Source: Bacteroidota bacterium (GTDB lineage Bacteria; Bacteroidota; Bacteroidia; CAILMK01; JACPUW01). From it: a stretch of DNA of 64,000 nt. The notes below the pieces were generated by a model. The model did not search any database and was not told where the DNA came from. It was given only the letters and a program-made list of their open reading frames with translations. Shown in pieces: positions 52,503 to 61,397 of the stretch (the first letter of the stretch is position 1; each line of letters begins with the position of its first letter). The translations under genes and the position numbers were made by a program. The stretch is from the NCBI GenBank assembly GCA_016192035.1, contig JACPUW010000038.1:1-64000 (forward strand). Reading direction: 5' to 3'.

Positions 52503-52585
52503 TGGGGAGAGCAGGATTCGAACCTGCGAAGACGTACGTCAACGGATTTACAGTCCGGCCCATTTGACCGCTCTGGAATCTCCCC
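52503..52585 (-). tRNA. tRNA-Tyr (GTA)
   Basis: 83 nt with a long class II variable arm. Acceptor GGGGAGA pairs with TCTCCCC before an A discriminator; the anticodon stem CGGAC/ATCCG region encloses the GTA anticodon; the T loop reads TTCGAAT. First gene of the tRNA-tuf-sec-nusG-rpl transcript. Confidence 0.95.
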
Positions 52586-52635
52586 AAGGGTATATGTCAG
52601 TACTATAAAAGAACTATGCCTTAAAAAAAGGTCTG

Positions 52636-52643
52636 CAAAGATA
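52636..52643 (-). promoter_or_regulatory. Candidate -7 element for the tRNA-tuf-secE-nusG-rplKAJL transcript
   Basis: The minus strand reads TATCTTTG, an exact TAnnTTTG match, about 50 nt upstream of the 5' end of tRNA-Tyr and outside any gene. A TTTTAC lies about 16 nt further upstream; a clear TTG is not seen. Confidence 0.55.
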
Positions 52644-52684
52644 TGTAATCCCAGCGTAAAATCTCCCTGACCTGTTGATATTTT

Positions 52685-52981
52685 TCAACTATGCTTTTCC
52701 TTGTACTTTTTAAGCTGTCGGCTCATATTGTCCACCGCAGGGTCTATGGCCTGGCCATAGGTCTCAGCTTGCTCCTTGCAAAAGAGGGTAGCCCCTTGTA
52801 CATTGACCTTAATTTCAACTACTTGAACCTTGTTGCTTTCTGAGTGTCCCTCTTCTGCTAGGAACACCACACAATCGATGATATGATCAAAATACCGCTC
52901 GAACTTGGAAACTTTTTTGGTAATCAGCGCTTTAAGTGTCTCATCTACTTCAAACTGGGTAGCATTGATTTCTGTTCTCAT
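52685..52981 (-). CDS. hpf: Ribosome hibernation-promoting factor, short form
   Basis: 98 aa, a single HPF/RaiA domain. It begins with INATQFEVDETLKALITKKV, followed by SKFERYFDHIIDCVV and VQVVEIKVNVQG, then SRQLKKYKEKHS. It binds the 30S decoding region of idle ribosomes and blocks tRNA and mRNA. The short form has no C-terminal dimerisation domain, so 100S formation would need another partner. 8 nt after xerC. Confidence 0.92.
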   Translation of the reverse strand: MRTEINATQFEVDETLKALITKKVSKFERYFDHIIDCVVFLAEEGHSESNKVQVVEIKVNVQGATLFCKEQAETYGQAIDPAVDNMSRQLKKYKEKHS

Positions 52982-52989
52982 GGTCTTCT

Positions 52990-53886
52990 TTATTTATGTG
53001 GATGTGATTGCTTGTACACGTCTTTGAGTCGCTCTATGGAGTTGTGTGTATATACGGAGGTGGAAGCCAGGGATGCATGCCCCAACAACTCCTTTATTGC
53101 GTTGATGTCGCTTCCGTTATTTAATAGATGTGTGGCAAAGGTGTGGCGGAGCACGTGGGGATTTGTTTTGGTAATATTGGCGTACGCACCGAGTATGGTG
53201 TGGACCTTTCGGGATACAAACATGGGATACAGGCCCTTGCCTGTATCTGAGGTCAATAGGGGGTCGGTACCCGAATAAGAGCCAAAAGCCAGCTTGCGTT
53301 CCGAGAGATATTCTTTCACCAATTGTAGCAGCGAAGCACCTATGGGTATGTGCCGCTCCTTGTTGCCTTTTCCCAAAACCTTTATTTCCAACCTGTCATT
53401 GTCCACATCAATCACCTTCAGGCCAATAAGTTCTGAAACCCGCACGCCCGTGGCGTAAAAAATTTCCATGAGCAGCCGGTCGCGCAAACCTTGAAAAGAC
53501 CGTTCAAACTGCTCGGGAACAAACACCTTAGCCGTGGTGGACTGATCAATAAACCTAGCCAGGCGTTTGGGTTGTTTGGGCCTGTTCACCTGCTCCACAG
53601 GGTTATGGCCAATTACCTGGTTCCTTTCCAAGAAATTATAAAAGGAACTGAGTGTCACCATTTTTCGGTTAACTGAACTGCTCAACATACCTGAATCGAG
53701 AAGCTGCATGAGCCAAGACCTTATCTGTGCCTTGCCTGCCAAAGCCAGGTCGTCCACTTGGTAGGTGTAGTCCATAAACTCAGCAAATTTTTGCAAATCA
53801 GTACGATAGGATCTTATCGTATGCGGGCTATATTTTTTCTCCCTTTCAAGCCAAAATAAAAATTCCTGAACGCGCTGCTGCTCCAC
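52990..53886 (-). CDS. xerC: Tyrosine recombinase (XerC/XerD type)
   Basis: 298 aa. N-terminal SAM-like DNA-binding domain with YSPHTIRSYRTDLQKFAEFM. Catalytic residues of the integrase family are all present: Arg in TGVRVSELIGLK, Lys in LGKGNKERHIP, HVLRHTFATHLL, His in LLGHASLASTSV, and Tyr in VYTHNSIERL. It resolves chromosome dimers at dif with its partner. Position with rpsU and hpf near tuf is usual for Bacteroidota. No dif-like sequence was found in the window, and it is not next to the restriction island, so it is not that island's integrase. Confidence 0.93.
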   Translation of the reverse strand: MEQQRVQEFLFWLEREKKYSPHTIRSYRTDLQKFAEFMDYTYQVDDLALAGKAQIRSWLMQLLDSGMLSSSVNRKMVTLSSFYNFLERNQVIGHNPVEQVNRPKQPKRLARFIDQSTTAKVFVPEQFERSFQGLRDRLLMEIFYATGVRVSELIGLKVIDVDNDRLEIKVLGKGNKERHIPIGASLLQLVKEYLSERKLAFGSYSGTDPLLTSDTGKGLYPMFVSRKVHTILGAYANITKTNPHVLRHTFATHLLNNGSDINAIKELLGHASLASTSVYTHNSIERLKDVYKQSHPHK

Positions 53887-53895
53887 ACAGCCAAA

Positions 53896-54078
53896 TTACT
53901 TTGTCTTGGATTGCTTGTACTTGGCCTTGATGATTTCCGCCCTGCGTTCTACCGATGGTTTGGTGAAAAACTGGCGGTTTTTGTAATCCTTCAATATCCT
54001 GGCCTTCTCCAGCTTTTTCTTGAAACGCTTGAGTGCCTTGTCAATTGATTCACTTTCTTTTACGATAACTCTGATCAT
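53896..54078 (-). CDS. rpsU: 30S ribosomal protein S21
   Basis: 60 aa. MIRVIVKESESIDKALKRFK, KKLEKARILKDYKNRQFFTK and a basic end. In Bacteroidota S21 helps cover the anti-Shine-Dalgarno tail of 16S rRNA, consistent with the absence of SD signals here. 9 nt before xerC, with its own -7 element. Confidence 0.95.
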   Translation of the reverse strand: MIRVIVKESESIDKALKRFKKKLEKARILKDYKNRQFFTKPSVERRAEIIKAKYKQSKTK

Positions 54079-54098
54079 TCAAATCGATTTTGGGAGCG

Positions 54099-54106
54099 CA
54101 AAAATA
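54099..54106 (-). promoter_or_regulatory. Candidate -7 element for rpsU-xerC-hpf
   Basis: The minus strand reads TATTTTTG, an exact TAnnTTTG match, about 20 nt before the rpsU start codon at 54078. No -33 TTG at proper spacing. Confidence 0.5.
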
Positions 54107-54146
54107 GATGTCTTATTCAATTGGTTGTGCATTCCAATCAAAATGT

Positions 54147-55049
54147 TTAATCAAAGCTCAGGTAAGGAGCCAATCTGGCCAACTCGCTTTCGGTAAATGC
54201 CTTAGACTGTAGTAAATCTTCCTGTTTAAGGTATTTCCCGTGGTGCTGGCGATAGTTTATCAACAAGTTGGCCTGCTTATAGTCTATGTACGGGTGAGAT
54301 GCCAGCGCAGCCGCATCCAGGTCATTTACCCTGAGTTTCTTTATCAGCAAAGAGTCAAATTGCATGACCACGTGTTCCAATTGTATCTGTGTGCTATCCA
54401 TGCCATACACTTCAAACAGCTGGGCCCTGTTTACAAAACCACCCAACACATTGCGGTATTTCACGATCCTGGCAGCCAGTGTAGGGCCCACCCCACTCAA
54501 TTTTTCATAAACCTGGGCATTAGCCAAATTCATGTCTATGGTTAGCCTTGCTGGCTTGTCATCCCTGGTGTATTCACCTCTTTGCCAAGTGGCGGTCCTA
54601 TCACTACCTCCCCTGTCCTTTTGTAGAAGGGCAACCGCGTTAGTATCTATTTGGGGCAGGGTGCTTGCTGCCCAGCGCTTCACCTTTTCCCTTAGTGCCT
54701 CAGAAAGGCCATAGACTTTATCTATCTGTTCAAGTGAGGTAAACCCACCAATAGATGTGCGGTAATTGATAAAAATATGGGCTTGTTTGTCACTGAACCC
54801 TATGGCGACCAAGCTATCAACGTTTACTTTGTTGATATCCAAGGCCAATGTGCGGTTCTCTTTTGGCAACCTTTTATCCAAAACCGAAGCCAGTGAATCT
54901 AGTCGTTTTAGGTCCACGCTGCCCAAGGGAGGAACCCAAGCGTGCCAAAATATCCTGAAACCTAGCGCCATAACCACCGCAATGGCGAATAATACCAATC
55001 CAGAAGCCTCTACCCTTGAAATTCCGTTAAACCAGTTCCCCATGGGCAT
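54147..55049 (-). CDS. Membrane-anchored helix-hairpin-helix (ComEA-like) protein
   Basis: 300 aa; a start two codons later at 55043 is also possible. An N-terminal transmembrane segment (SGLVLFAIAVVMALGFRIFW) is followed by three helix-hairpin-helix units: INKVNVDSLVAIGFSDKQAH, then LANAQVYEKLSGVGPTLAAR and KQANLLINYRQHHG with matching second halves. ComEA proteins bind DNA during uptake. The HhH-plus-anchor layout fits a periplasmic DNA-binding protein, and competence or DNA repair at the envelope are possibilities. Divergent from the next gene. Confidence 0.8.
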   Translation of the reverse strand: MPMGNWFNGISRVEASGLVLFAIAVVMALGFRIFWHAWVPPLGSVDLKRLDSLASVLDKRLPKENRTLALDINKVNVDSLVAIGFSDKQAHIFINYRTSIGGFTSLEQIDKVYGLSEALREKVKRWAASTLPQIDTNAVALLQKDRGGSDRTATWQRGEYTRDDKPARLTIDMNLANAQVYEKLSGVGPTLAARIVKYRNVLGGFVNRAQLFEVYGMDSTQIQLEHVVMQFDSLLIKKLRVNDLDAAALASHPYIDYKQANLLINYRQHHGKYLKQEDLLQSKAFTESELARLAPYLSFD

Positions 55050-55076
55050 ACCTTAGCGGCTTTGTTTGTTTGTTCA

Positions 55077-55106
55077 TTTGCCAAAGATTGCAAAAATGTA
55101 AATTTG
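55077..55106 (+). promoter_or_regulatory. Promoter of the T9SS type B gene
   Basis: TTTG at 55077-55080 and TAAATTTG at 55099-55106 are separated by 18 nt. This is the most complete match to the Bacteroidota -33/-7 consensus (TTG and TAnnTTTG) in the window. The start codon at 55127 follows 20 nt later, so the leader is short. Confidence 0.65.
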
Positions 55107-55126
55107 GCCGGTTTTCAATTATTAAG

Positions 55127-57754
55127 ATGATGAGGATTACTGCCCCTATAGCTATTTTAGGCATTTTACTATTGCAGAGTGTACCTATACTATCCTTTGG
55201 GCAGAAATGCAATTACACCATATCGCCAGCTACCCACCACAACTGGATAGACGTGACGGCCCAGCGGATAACCGATAGCATAGGGATTGGGGCCGATTCG
55301 GTTATTTTAAGGACCTCAAAAAAAATCGCGGCAGCATGTGAGCCTTTTAAGGGCAGCCAACATAAGATAACCCGGACTTTTATAAAGTTCGATTTGGCCT
55401 TTGACTCCAAGAACAGTTGTGATTGGGAAAAAGCCCTGCTCAACTTGCGGTTTACTGGCAACACCCTTGACTCGCACAAAACCACATCAGGGCCCAATGA
55501 TTTTGTCATTTCCAGGATAATAGAGCCCTGGGGCGACGATACGCTGCGATGGAAAAACCCGCCCCTAATTGGCCGATACCGTATGCCGCTTGCTTTTGGC
55601 TTTGACGCCATCAAGGTTTCGGGCACCACGGTGGGCAACGAGGACTATCAGGTGGATATAGTCAAATTCATAAATTTTTGGAGAGAATACCCCGACAGCA
55701 ATTTTGGAATAGAAATTAGGCTGGCCAATGAAACGGGTACCAGGAGCTTGAATTTTGCCAGTTCGGAGTTTGACAGCCCCCTGGGACGGCCATCCATTTC
55801 CGGTGAAATCAAGTCATGCTCCCGGAACTCTGCCTATGCCGGCAAGGATGTGGAGATTTGTATTGGCCAATCTTATCAATTATCTGCCAACTATTTAGAG
55901 TTTTTTGAATGGAGCACCTCCGCCCCAATTGACAATAAGTTCATAGCCAACCCCACCACTACCCCTACAGCGGTGGGCAGCTTTACCTATAAACTGACTG
56001 CCGTGCTGGGTACCTGCACCACAAGCGATGAAATGGTGATTAAGGTGAACCCATACCCGGTAATTTCCGTGAGTGCCAACCAACAAATCTGTTATGGCGA
56101 CACGGCAGCCATTTCGGTAGCGGGCGCCACCAATTACGTGTGGTCGCCAAACTCATATATTACTGACCGCAATTCGGCCAACCCTAAAGTGTTTCCGCTC
56201 ACCACCACACGCTACGATGTGTTGGCCGACAATGGAAATGCATGCAAAACGCTGGATTCGGTAAGGGTGGTAGTGCGCCCCTTAACCAAGACCGACGCCG
56301 GTACCGACGTGAAAATATGTGAGGGAAGCAGCATTCAGTTGTTTGCCACCGGAGGCAAGACCTATACTTGGACCGGTAACACCTCAAGCCTGTCGGCTAC
56401 CAATATCCACAACCCCACCGCCTCACCGGTGGTGACCACAACCTATTACCTTACCGCCAGCAATGGCTACTGCCCCGTAGAAGACTCGGTGAAAGTGACC
56501 GTGATTCCGGCCTTTACGGTCAATGCGGGGCCAGACCAGTCTATTTGCTTGGGAGACACGACTTACCTAAACGGCGAACCTGGTTTCTTTTTCTATGAAT
56601 GGACACCAGCCGGCCTGTTTAACAAGACCAACATAGCCGACCCATTTATACTTGGGCTACAAACCACACAAACTGTAAAACTGCGGGTAGAGGACGAAAA
56701 CCAGTGTTTTGCCGAAGATGAGTTAACCATAACCGTAAACATGCCGCCCTTTGTGTATATCGGTTCTGATTCCTTTGTGTGTGTAGGCGATAACATAGAC
56801 ATACTCTTGGACTCTATAAGCGGGAATGAACCTTTCAAGTACAATTGGTCACCTGGTTTTGCCATAACCACCGACACCAAGGCAAGGGACATAAATATAG
56901 AAGGCATAAAGGATACGCTGGTAACCTACGAACTGAGGGTAACCGACGCCAACGGCTGTGAAATGACCGATGATATTTTAATAACCACATTGCCCACCCT
57001 GGCCATTGAAACCTACGGCGATACCACCATTTGCTATGGCTCTGCCGTGGAGATAGGGGTGAAAGGCGGACGCTTTTTTAAGTGGGCAGGTGAAGACATA
57101 ATAGGCAGCGACATAAAACGTACGGCCATAGTGCAACCTGACAAACCTACTGAATACCAAGTGGAAGCCAGTAGTGGGGAGCGTTGTGGGAACACCATAG
57201 GATTTGTAAACGTAAATGTGATCCAGTTGCCAAAAGCATACGCCCACTTAGCTGATTCCAAGCGCGAAAACGACACCGCGATGGTGTGTAAAGGGCGGTA
57301 TGCCGAACTGGAAGCCGAAGGGGCGGAATGGTATATATGGAATACGGGTGACACTGCGGAAAGCATATCGTACCGTGTGTTGGTGGATGATTACTACCTT
57401 ACGGTATTTGGCATTTCCAAAGGCTGCCCTGGCCCTATCGATTCTATACTGATAAAGATTGACCAAACCGACACTTGTTATTCTAAAGTGTTCGTTCCCA
57501 ATGCATTTTCACCCAACAACGATGGCAAGAACGATGTCTTTGCCATAAAACCCTTCCTAATTGAGCAGTACAAGTTGAGCATTTTCAACCGCTGGGGCAA
57601 CCTACTGTACTACACCGAAGATCCCTATGCGTGGTGGGATGGCACTTTCAATGGCCAATTGGTGCAAGAAGGGGTGTACTACTATGTGATAGAAGCATTT
57701 GGCAGGGACGAGGAGTCGCGTAAATACCACGGCACAGTTCAAGTTTTATATTGA
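55127..57754 (+). CDS. T9SS type B cargo with DNRLRE-like and Ig-like repeats
   Basis: 875 aa from the ATG at 55127; the longer frame lacks a better start. A signal peptide (MMRITAPIAILGILLLQS) is followed by a DNRLRE/CBM96-like domain, about residues 25-190, with IRTFIKFDL-type strands, DDTLRWKNPPLIGRYR and RSLNFASSEFDSPLGRPS. Six or so Ig-like domains of about 80 residues follow (KDVEICIGQSYQLSAN, then DQSICLGDTTYLNGEPG among others). The end is the gliding-motility-associated type B sorting domain: VFVPNAFSPNNDGKNDVF, FNRWGNLLYYTED, YHGTVQVLY. Likely a secreted, surface-bound protein; ligand unknown. Confidence 0.88.
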   Translation: MMRITAPIAILGILLLQSVPILSFGQKCNYTISPATHHNWIDVTAQRITDSIGIGADSVILRTSKKIAAACEPFKGSQHKITRTFIKFDLAFDSKNSCDWEKALLNLRFTGNTLDSHKTTSGPNDFVISRIIEPWGDDTLRWKNPPLIGRYRMPLAFGFDAIKVSGTTVGNEDYQVDIVKFINFWREYPDSNFGIEIRLANETGTRSLNFASSEFDSPLGRPSISGEIKSCSRNSAYAGKDVEICIGQSYQLSANYLEFFEWSTSAPIDNKFIANPTTTPTAVGSFTYKLTAVLGTCTTSDEMVIKVNPYPVISVSANQQICYGDTAAISVAGATNYVWSPNSYITDRNSANPKVFPLTTTRYDVLADNGNACKTLDSVRVVVRPLTKTDAGTDVKICEGSSIQLFATGGKTYTWTGNTSSLSATNIHNPTASPVVTTTYYLTASNGYCPVEDSVKVTVIPAFTVNAGPDQSICLGDTTYLNGEPGFFFYEWTPAGLFNKTNIADPFILGLQTTQTVKLRVEDENQCFAEDELTITVNMPPFVYIGSDSFVCVGDNIDILLDSISGNEPFKYNWSPGFAITTDTKARDINIEGIKDTLVTYELRVTDANGCEMTDDILITTLPTLAIETYGDTTICYGSAVEIGVKGGRFFKWAGEDIIGSDIKRTAIVQPDKPTEYQVEASSGERCGNTIGFVNVNVIQLPKAYAHLADSKRENDTAMVCKGRYAELEAEGAEWYIWNTGDTAESISYRVLVDDYYLTVFGISKGCPGPIDSILIKIDQTDTCYSKVFVPNAFSPNNDGKNDVFAIKPFLIEQYKLSIFNRWGNLLYYTEDPYAWWDGTFNGQLVQEGVYYYVIEAFGRDEESRKYHGTVQVLY

Positions 57755-58262
57755 TCTAATCCACGGAATTCCCCTTATATGCCCTTGACATTCTGAAAAT
57801 AGGCATTGAATCAAGAAGCTCCCTCCACACCTTTCATTGTTTAGAAAAAAAGGCATCCTATATCCGTTGCGGTCTTAGGTACTCAAATTCCAAATCACCA
57901 CCCTGTTTCGGTAACCTACATGTGCGCTTATGGCTCCCGCGCCTCCCACCACTTGTGCCCAGAGTGCCTATTTCCCACTCGCTTAGTGCCGTTTGTGGTT
58001 AAATCCGCCCTATGCCCAGGGCTTGAACATGGACTAGTTGCCTAGCAATGTGCCCTATTGGTTGTGTGCAGAAAATGCCACCCCTCCGGGATTTAGCATG
58101 GCCTGGTGCACCCTGGGCCACGGGCTGCGCCCGTGGCCATCATCCTGACACCCTTTCGGGGTTTTGGAACGAAGGTTGGCCCCTGTACCCCGCTGCGCCC
58201 CTTGATTTTCTTAATCCCTTTGCGTTCTTTGCGATACACACCCTACACCCCCCGAACCCCAT
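57755..58262. other. Non-coding region with a GC-rich perfect hairpin
   Basis: No gene supported. At 58116-58138 GGCCACGGGC and GCCCGTGGCC form a perfect 10-bp stem with a 3-nt loop. Just before it, at 58081-58090, is CCCCTCCGGG, and CCCTTTCGGGG follows at about 58152-58162. Such CCCCTCCGGGG-type segments are typical of dispersed intergenic repeats in this phylum. The rest of the stretch shows nothing I recognise. Confidence 0.5.
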
Positions 58263-58302
58263 GCCCTGTGCCCTGTGCCCTGTGCCCTGTGCCCTGTGCC
58301 CT
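58263..58302. repeat. Heptanucleotide tandem repeat GCCCTGT, 5.7 copies
   Basis: Five perfect copies of GCCCTGT plus GCCCT run from 58263 to 58302. The last base is also the first base of the minus-strand TGA stop complement of the adjacent T9SS gene, so the repeat abuts that stop codon. Seven is not a multiple of three, but the tract is downstream of the coding region. Confidence 0.9.
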
Positions 58303-61241
58303 CACCTCACCAACACCACCACCCCTCTGTATGCCATCACCTTGCCGCGCACGTCGGTGGCGGTGATCACGTAGCGGTAGCCCCCCAGGGGAAAGGCTTC
58401 TTGGTTGAGCGTGCCGTCCCATATGTGGTCGGGATCGCGGCCCAGCACCAGTTGCTGGCCATTGGATGCGTATATGCGGCACTCAAAACTGGCCAGTCCA
58501 AAGTGGCCCACCCGCCATACGTCGTTCAGGCTGTCGCCGTTGGGGCTGAACGCATTGGGTATGAACAGGGTGGTGACCAGGGGCACGCGCACCGCGTTGC
58601 TGTGGCTCTGCTGTGCGTGGCCGCCGCGCTCCATGGCACGCACCCGGTACCATACCGTGTCGGCAATGGGCAGGTGGGGGTCCGTGTAGCCCCGGGCCCG
58701 TAGCGCGGACAGATCGGCCCAGGAACGCCCATCGGGCGAACGCTCTACCACATACTCCATAACCCCGCCGCCCCAGGCCTGGTAGGCCGCCCACTCCAGC
58801 GCCACGAACCCGTTGTCGTGGTTGGCATGGCGCAGTAGGATGTTGCCGCCGGGGTTGGATGCCGCGCCGGGGCTGCCACAGGAGTCCACGGGCCACAGGC
58901 GGTAGCTATAGGCGGTGTGGGCCGCGCTGGTGGGGATGGTATCTATCAGGCTGTCGGTGGCCGGGCCCCCTATCCAGGCATGGGCCGTGTCGCCGCCGGG
59001 GCCCCTGCGCTCCAGGCGGTAGCCCATGCCCCGTGCATCCGTGGTCCAGGCCAGGCCTATGCGGTGGCTGTCCACCACGGTGGCATAGAGCATGTCCACG
59101 CGGTCCCGGACGGTAATGCCCGGGCGCACCCGCACCCAGGCGCTGTCGCGGGTCACGCAGCCCGTGGGGCCGCGCAGCGTCTGGGTGAGCTTGTACCTGC
59201 CGGGAAAGATAAACCGCTCACTGCAAACCGTATCGGCGCAGGCTATGCCGCTGCTCCACCTAAACTCACGCGCGGTGATGGCACCTGATGACCGGTCGGT
59301 GGCCATGAACGTGGCAGGGGCACAGGCCAGCGTGTCGGAAAGGTCAAAGCCCGGGGCGGGCGCATCCAGCACAAACAGGGTGTCGGCCATCCAGGCCGTG
59401 TCGCTGCAAAAACCGTTGGAATACACCAGGGATACCGAATAGGCTCCCGCGCTGTCAAACGCCACGCCGGGGTGCTGTTTCCGCGATTCGCGCACCGGGA
59501 GCCCATTGCGGAAAAACCGCCAGTGCCAGGTGGCCCCGGCCGATGTGTCTGACCGTGAAGCATCGCGAAAGCTCATCTCTTGATGGGCACAGCCCAGGGC
59601 CGTGTCCATGGCTATGCCTGCCTTGACCTTTCCGGGTAGGTGCAGTACGGTGTCGAGCACGGCAGTGATGCCCCCCGGCCGTTTGGCGGTAAGGCGCAGC
59701 AGGTAGCGGCCACCTGCAGGCATGGGCACCTTAAGGCCACGGCGGCTGGAGTGGGCCAGGGTACTGCCCCCGTGGCGGAGCTGCCATTTGAACTCGGTGA
59801 AGTAGGGGTGGCTATGGTTGCGCACCAGGAGGCTGTCGCCGCCGCAGGCCAGGTCCAGACCCAGGGCGGGGTAGTACTGCTCCAAAAAGTCCCAGGAAAA
59901 GGCGCTGCCGCCATACTCCCCTATGTCGAGCACGGGCGTAGGGTTTACCTTAATCTTGCCCGCATCCTGCCTATAGGGCATGGGGATTTTAAATAGCCTG
60001 TCACCTAACCCGCCAGATAATTCCCAATTGAAGTATAGGTTTCTGTCGGCTCCCCACAATAGATCTCTTGCATACTTGTCAAGCGGGATTGAATCCACAG
60101 TTACAGCGTTGGTTTTCAATTGATACCGCAATACGGAATTGTATTTTATTATGTCAGGTGCGCTGTACTCCGGATGTTCTTCAATCAGTTTTTTTCGGAT
60201 AAAAAGAAAGCTGTCGTTGTCAGAAAACACAGGGGAGTAGGAGTACATCATATTGAATTGGGATACCATGTACGGCTCCGTTATGGGGTCATAGTCCGGG
60301 TCGGTGGTAATGGTGTCAATAAACCGGTCTTCATCAAGCAACTGGGCCGAAACTATACGGCCCTGGTGGGGATTGAAGCCGAACAGCTCCACAGATGCAT
60401 GTACCTGTGAGATAAGCCTTTCCTTACTGGGCTGGCTTAGGCCTATATGTGTTTGTTGATACAGGATATTTCGCCCCGTACTACTGAACAGTAAATACCT
60501 ACGTGTACCCGAGTAATAATCCTTAACAGGCATGACCTGTTCAATCGGCAGGTCGTCTATAAAATGCTCGGTGTTTGGCTTGCGCCACACATGGTTGAGG
60601 AATACCGTATCGGTGGCAAATGAAAATACGCAAATGGAATCCCGGTTGTGGGCCAGCAACCAGTACGACCTATTTATCCCAGGTTTTTGCATCATATCCA
60701 CGGTCTTTGGGTTATGTCTGTATGGAAACGACGATTGGTTAATGTCAAAGGTGCCCAGAAGGATGAGCCTTCCGTTGCCCTTAAACCGCAGTTCGCCGGT
60801 GGAGTCGTTATACACCTCATAGTACAGGCCCTCTGGCCTTGTAGTAGCGTCTATTCTGCGGCGGACCACATATACCAGGGCGTATTCCCGCTCGCCAACC
60901 TTAAAGAAAATACTGTTTGGATATAAATAATTGTTTTCTATCAATGGATGCCTGCTGCTGTCTTTCACATTATATACATTCCTTCGTTTATCACCCTCTG
61001 TGGAGTAATACCCCAGATAAAGGGCCTTGTTGTCGTAGTCGCGCAACAAAACGGAAGCGTCAAAACTTATCCGTATTTTGTTGTCATTCCACAGAAATTG
61101 CAGTTCACCATTGGGTTTCATCCGCAATATGCCGTCGTCGGTGGCGTAGTCCATGCCCACCTGGGCGCACAGGGTATTGGCCACTAGCAACAAAAAGCAC
61201 CCCCCCAGTGCCAGGGTGCTTTTTACGCGCTTCTTGAACAT
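58302..61241 (-). CDS. T9SS type B cargo with Fn3 and PKD-like domains
   Basis: 979 aa from the ATG at 61241, where a clear signal begins (MFKKRVKSTLALGGCFLLLV); the ATG at 61256, directly behind a stop codon, is an alternative. Residues about 30-430 look like an Ig/propeller-type beta domain of unknown family (DGILRMKPNGELQFLWNDNK, GYYSTEGDKRRNVYN). Two PKD-like domains follow (GAYSVSLVYSNGF; PGRYKLTQTLRGPTGC). Fn3-like units hold VDSHRIGLAWTTDARGMGYR and GFVALEWAAYQ. The type B sorting domain ends the protein: FIPNAFSPNGDSLNDVW, YRYVITATDVRGKV. G+C jumps from about 38-52% in the 5' half to about 65% in the 3' half (hand-counted lines). No heme or nuclease motif is visible. Confidence 0.85.
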   Translation of the reverse strand: MFKKRVKSTLALGGCFLLLVANTLCAQVGMDYATDDGILRMKPNGELQFLWNDNKIRISFDASVLLRDYDNKALYLGYYSTEGDKRRNVYNVKDSSRHPLIENNYLYPNSIFFKVGEREYALVYVVRRRIDATTRPEGLYYEVYNDSTGELRFKGNGRLILLGTFDINQSSFPYRHNPKTVDMMQKPGINRSYWLLAHNRDSICVFSFATDTVFLNHVWRKPNTEHFIDDLPIEQVMPVKDYYSGTRRYLLFSSTGRNILYQQTHIGLSQPSKERLISQVHASVELFGFNPHQGRIVSAQLLDEDRFIDTITTDPDYDPITEPYMVSQFNMMYSYSPVFSDNDSFLFIRKKLIEEHPEYSAPDIIKYNSVLRYQLKTNAVTVDSIPLDKYARDLLWGADRNLYFNWELSGGLGDRLFKIPMPYRQDAGKIKVNPTPVLDIGEYGGSAFSWDFLEQYYPALGLDLACGGDSLLVRNHSHPYFTEFKWQLRHGGSTLAHSSRRGLKVPMPAGGRYLLRLTAKRPGGITAVLDTVLHLPGKVKAGIAMDTALGCAHQEMSFRDASRSDTSAGATWHWRFFRNGLPVRESRKQHPGVAFDSAGAYSVSLVYSNGFCSDTAWMADTLFVLDAPAPGFDLSDTLACAPATFMATDRSSGAITAREFRWSSGIACADTVCSERFIFPGRYKLTQTLRGPTGCVTRDSAWVRVRPGITVRDRVDMLYATVVDSHRIGLAWTTDARGMGYRLERRGPGGDTAHAWIGGPATDSLIDTIPTSAAHTAYSYRLWPVDSCGSPGAASNPGGNILLRHANHDNGFVALEWAAYQAWGGGVMEYVVERSPDGRSWADLSALRARGYTDPHLPIADTVWYRVRAMERGGHAQQSHSNAVRVPLVTTLFIPNAFSPNGDSLNDVWRVGHFGLASFECRIYASNGQQLVLGRDPDHIWDGTLNQEAFPLGGYRYVITATDVRGKVMAYRGVVVLVR

Positions 61242-61256
61242 TGGGGGGGTGTACAT

Positions 61257-61397
61257 TTAGTGTTGTATGATGATGGTGACTGACTGGGCCTGGCCGCCGG
61301 CGGCGAGCAGCACCATATGGTACAGGCCGCTGGGCCCAGCCTTCGAGATTTTATATTCACCGTGTGTAACATTTTGGTCCAAAGGCGAATGCATTGT
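61257..61397 (-). pseudogene. Relic of a T9SS type A sorting domain
   Basis: 46 codons open between an in-frame TGA at 61398-61400 and a TAA at 61257-61259. They read THGEYKISKAGPSGLYHMVL and LAAGGQAQSVTIIIQH, the pattern of the last part of a type A sorting domain. The rest of the gene is gone. The TAA touches the alternative ATG (61254-61256) of the downstream T9SS gene, so the two genes were once adjacent. Confidence 0.7.

Noticed and set aside
52990-53886. Integrase of the restriction island
   Set aside because: It sits in the conserved rpsU-xerC-hpf cluster about 34 kb away; it is the chromosomal Xer enzyme by position.
58263-58302. CRISPR repeat
   Set aside because: A seven-base head-to-tail repeat without spacers; no cas genes in the window.
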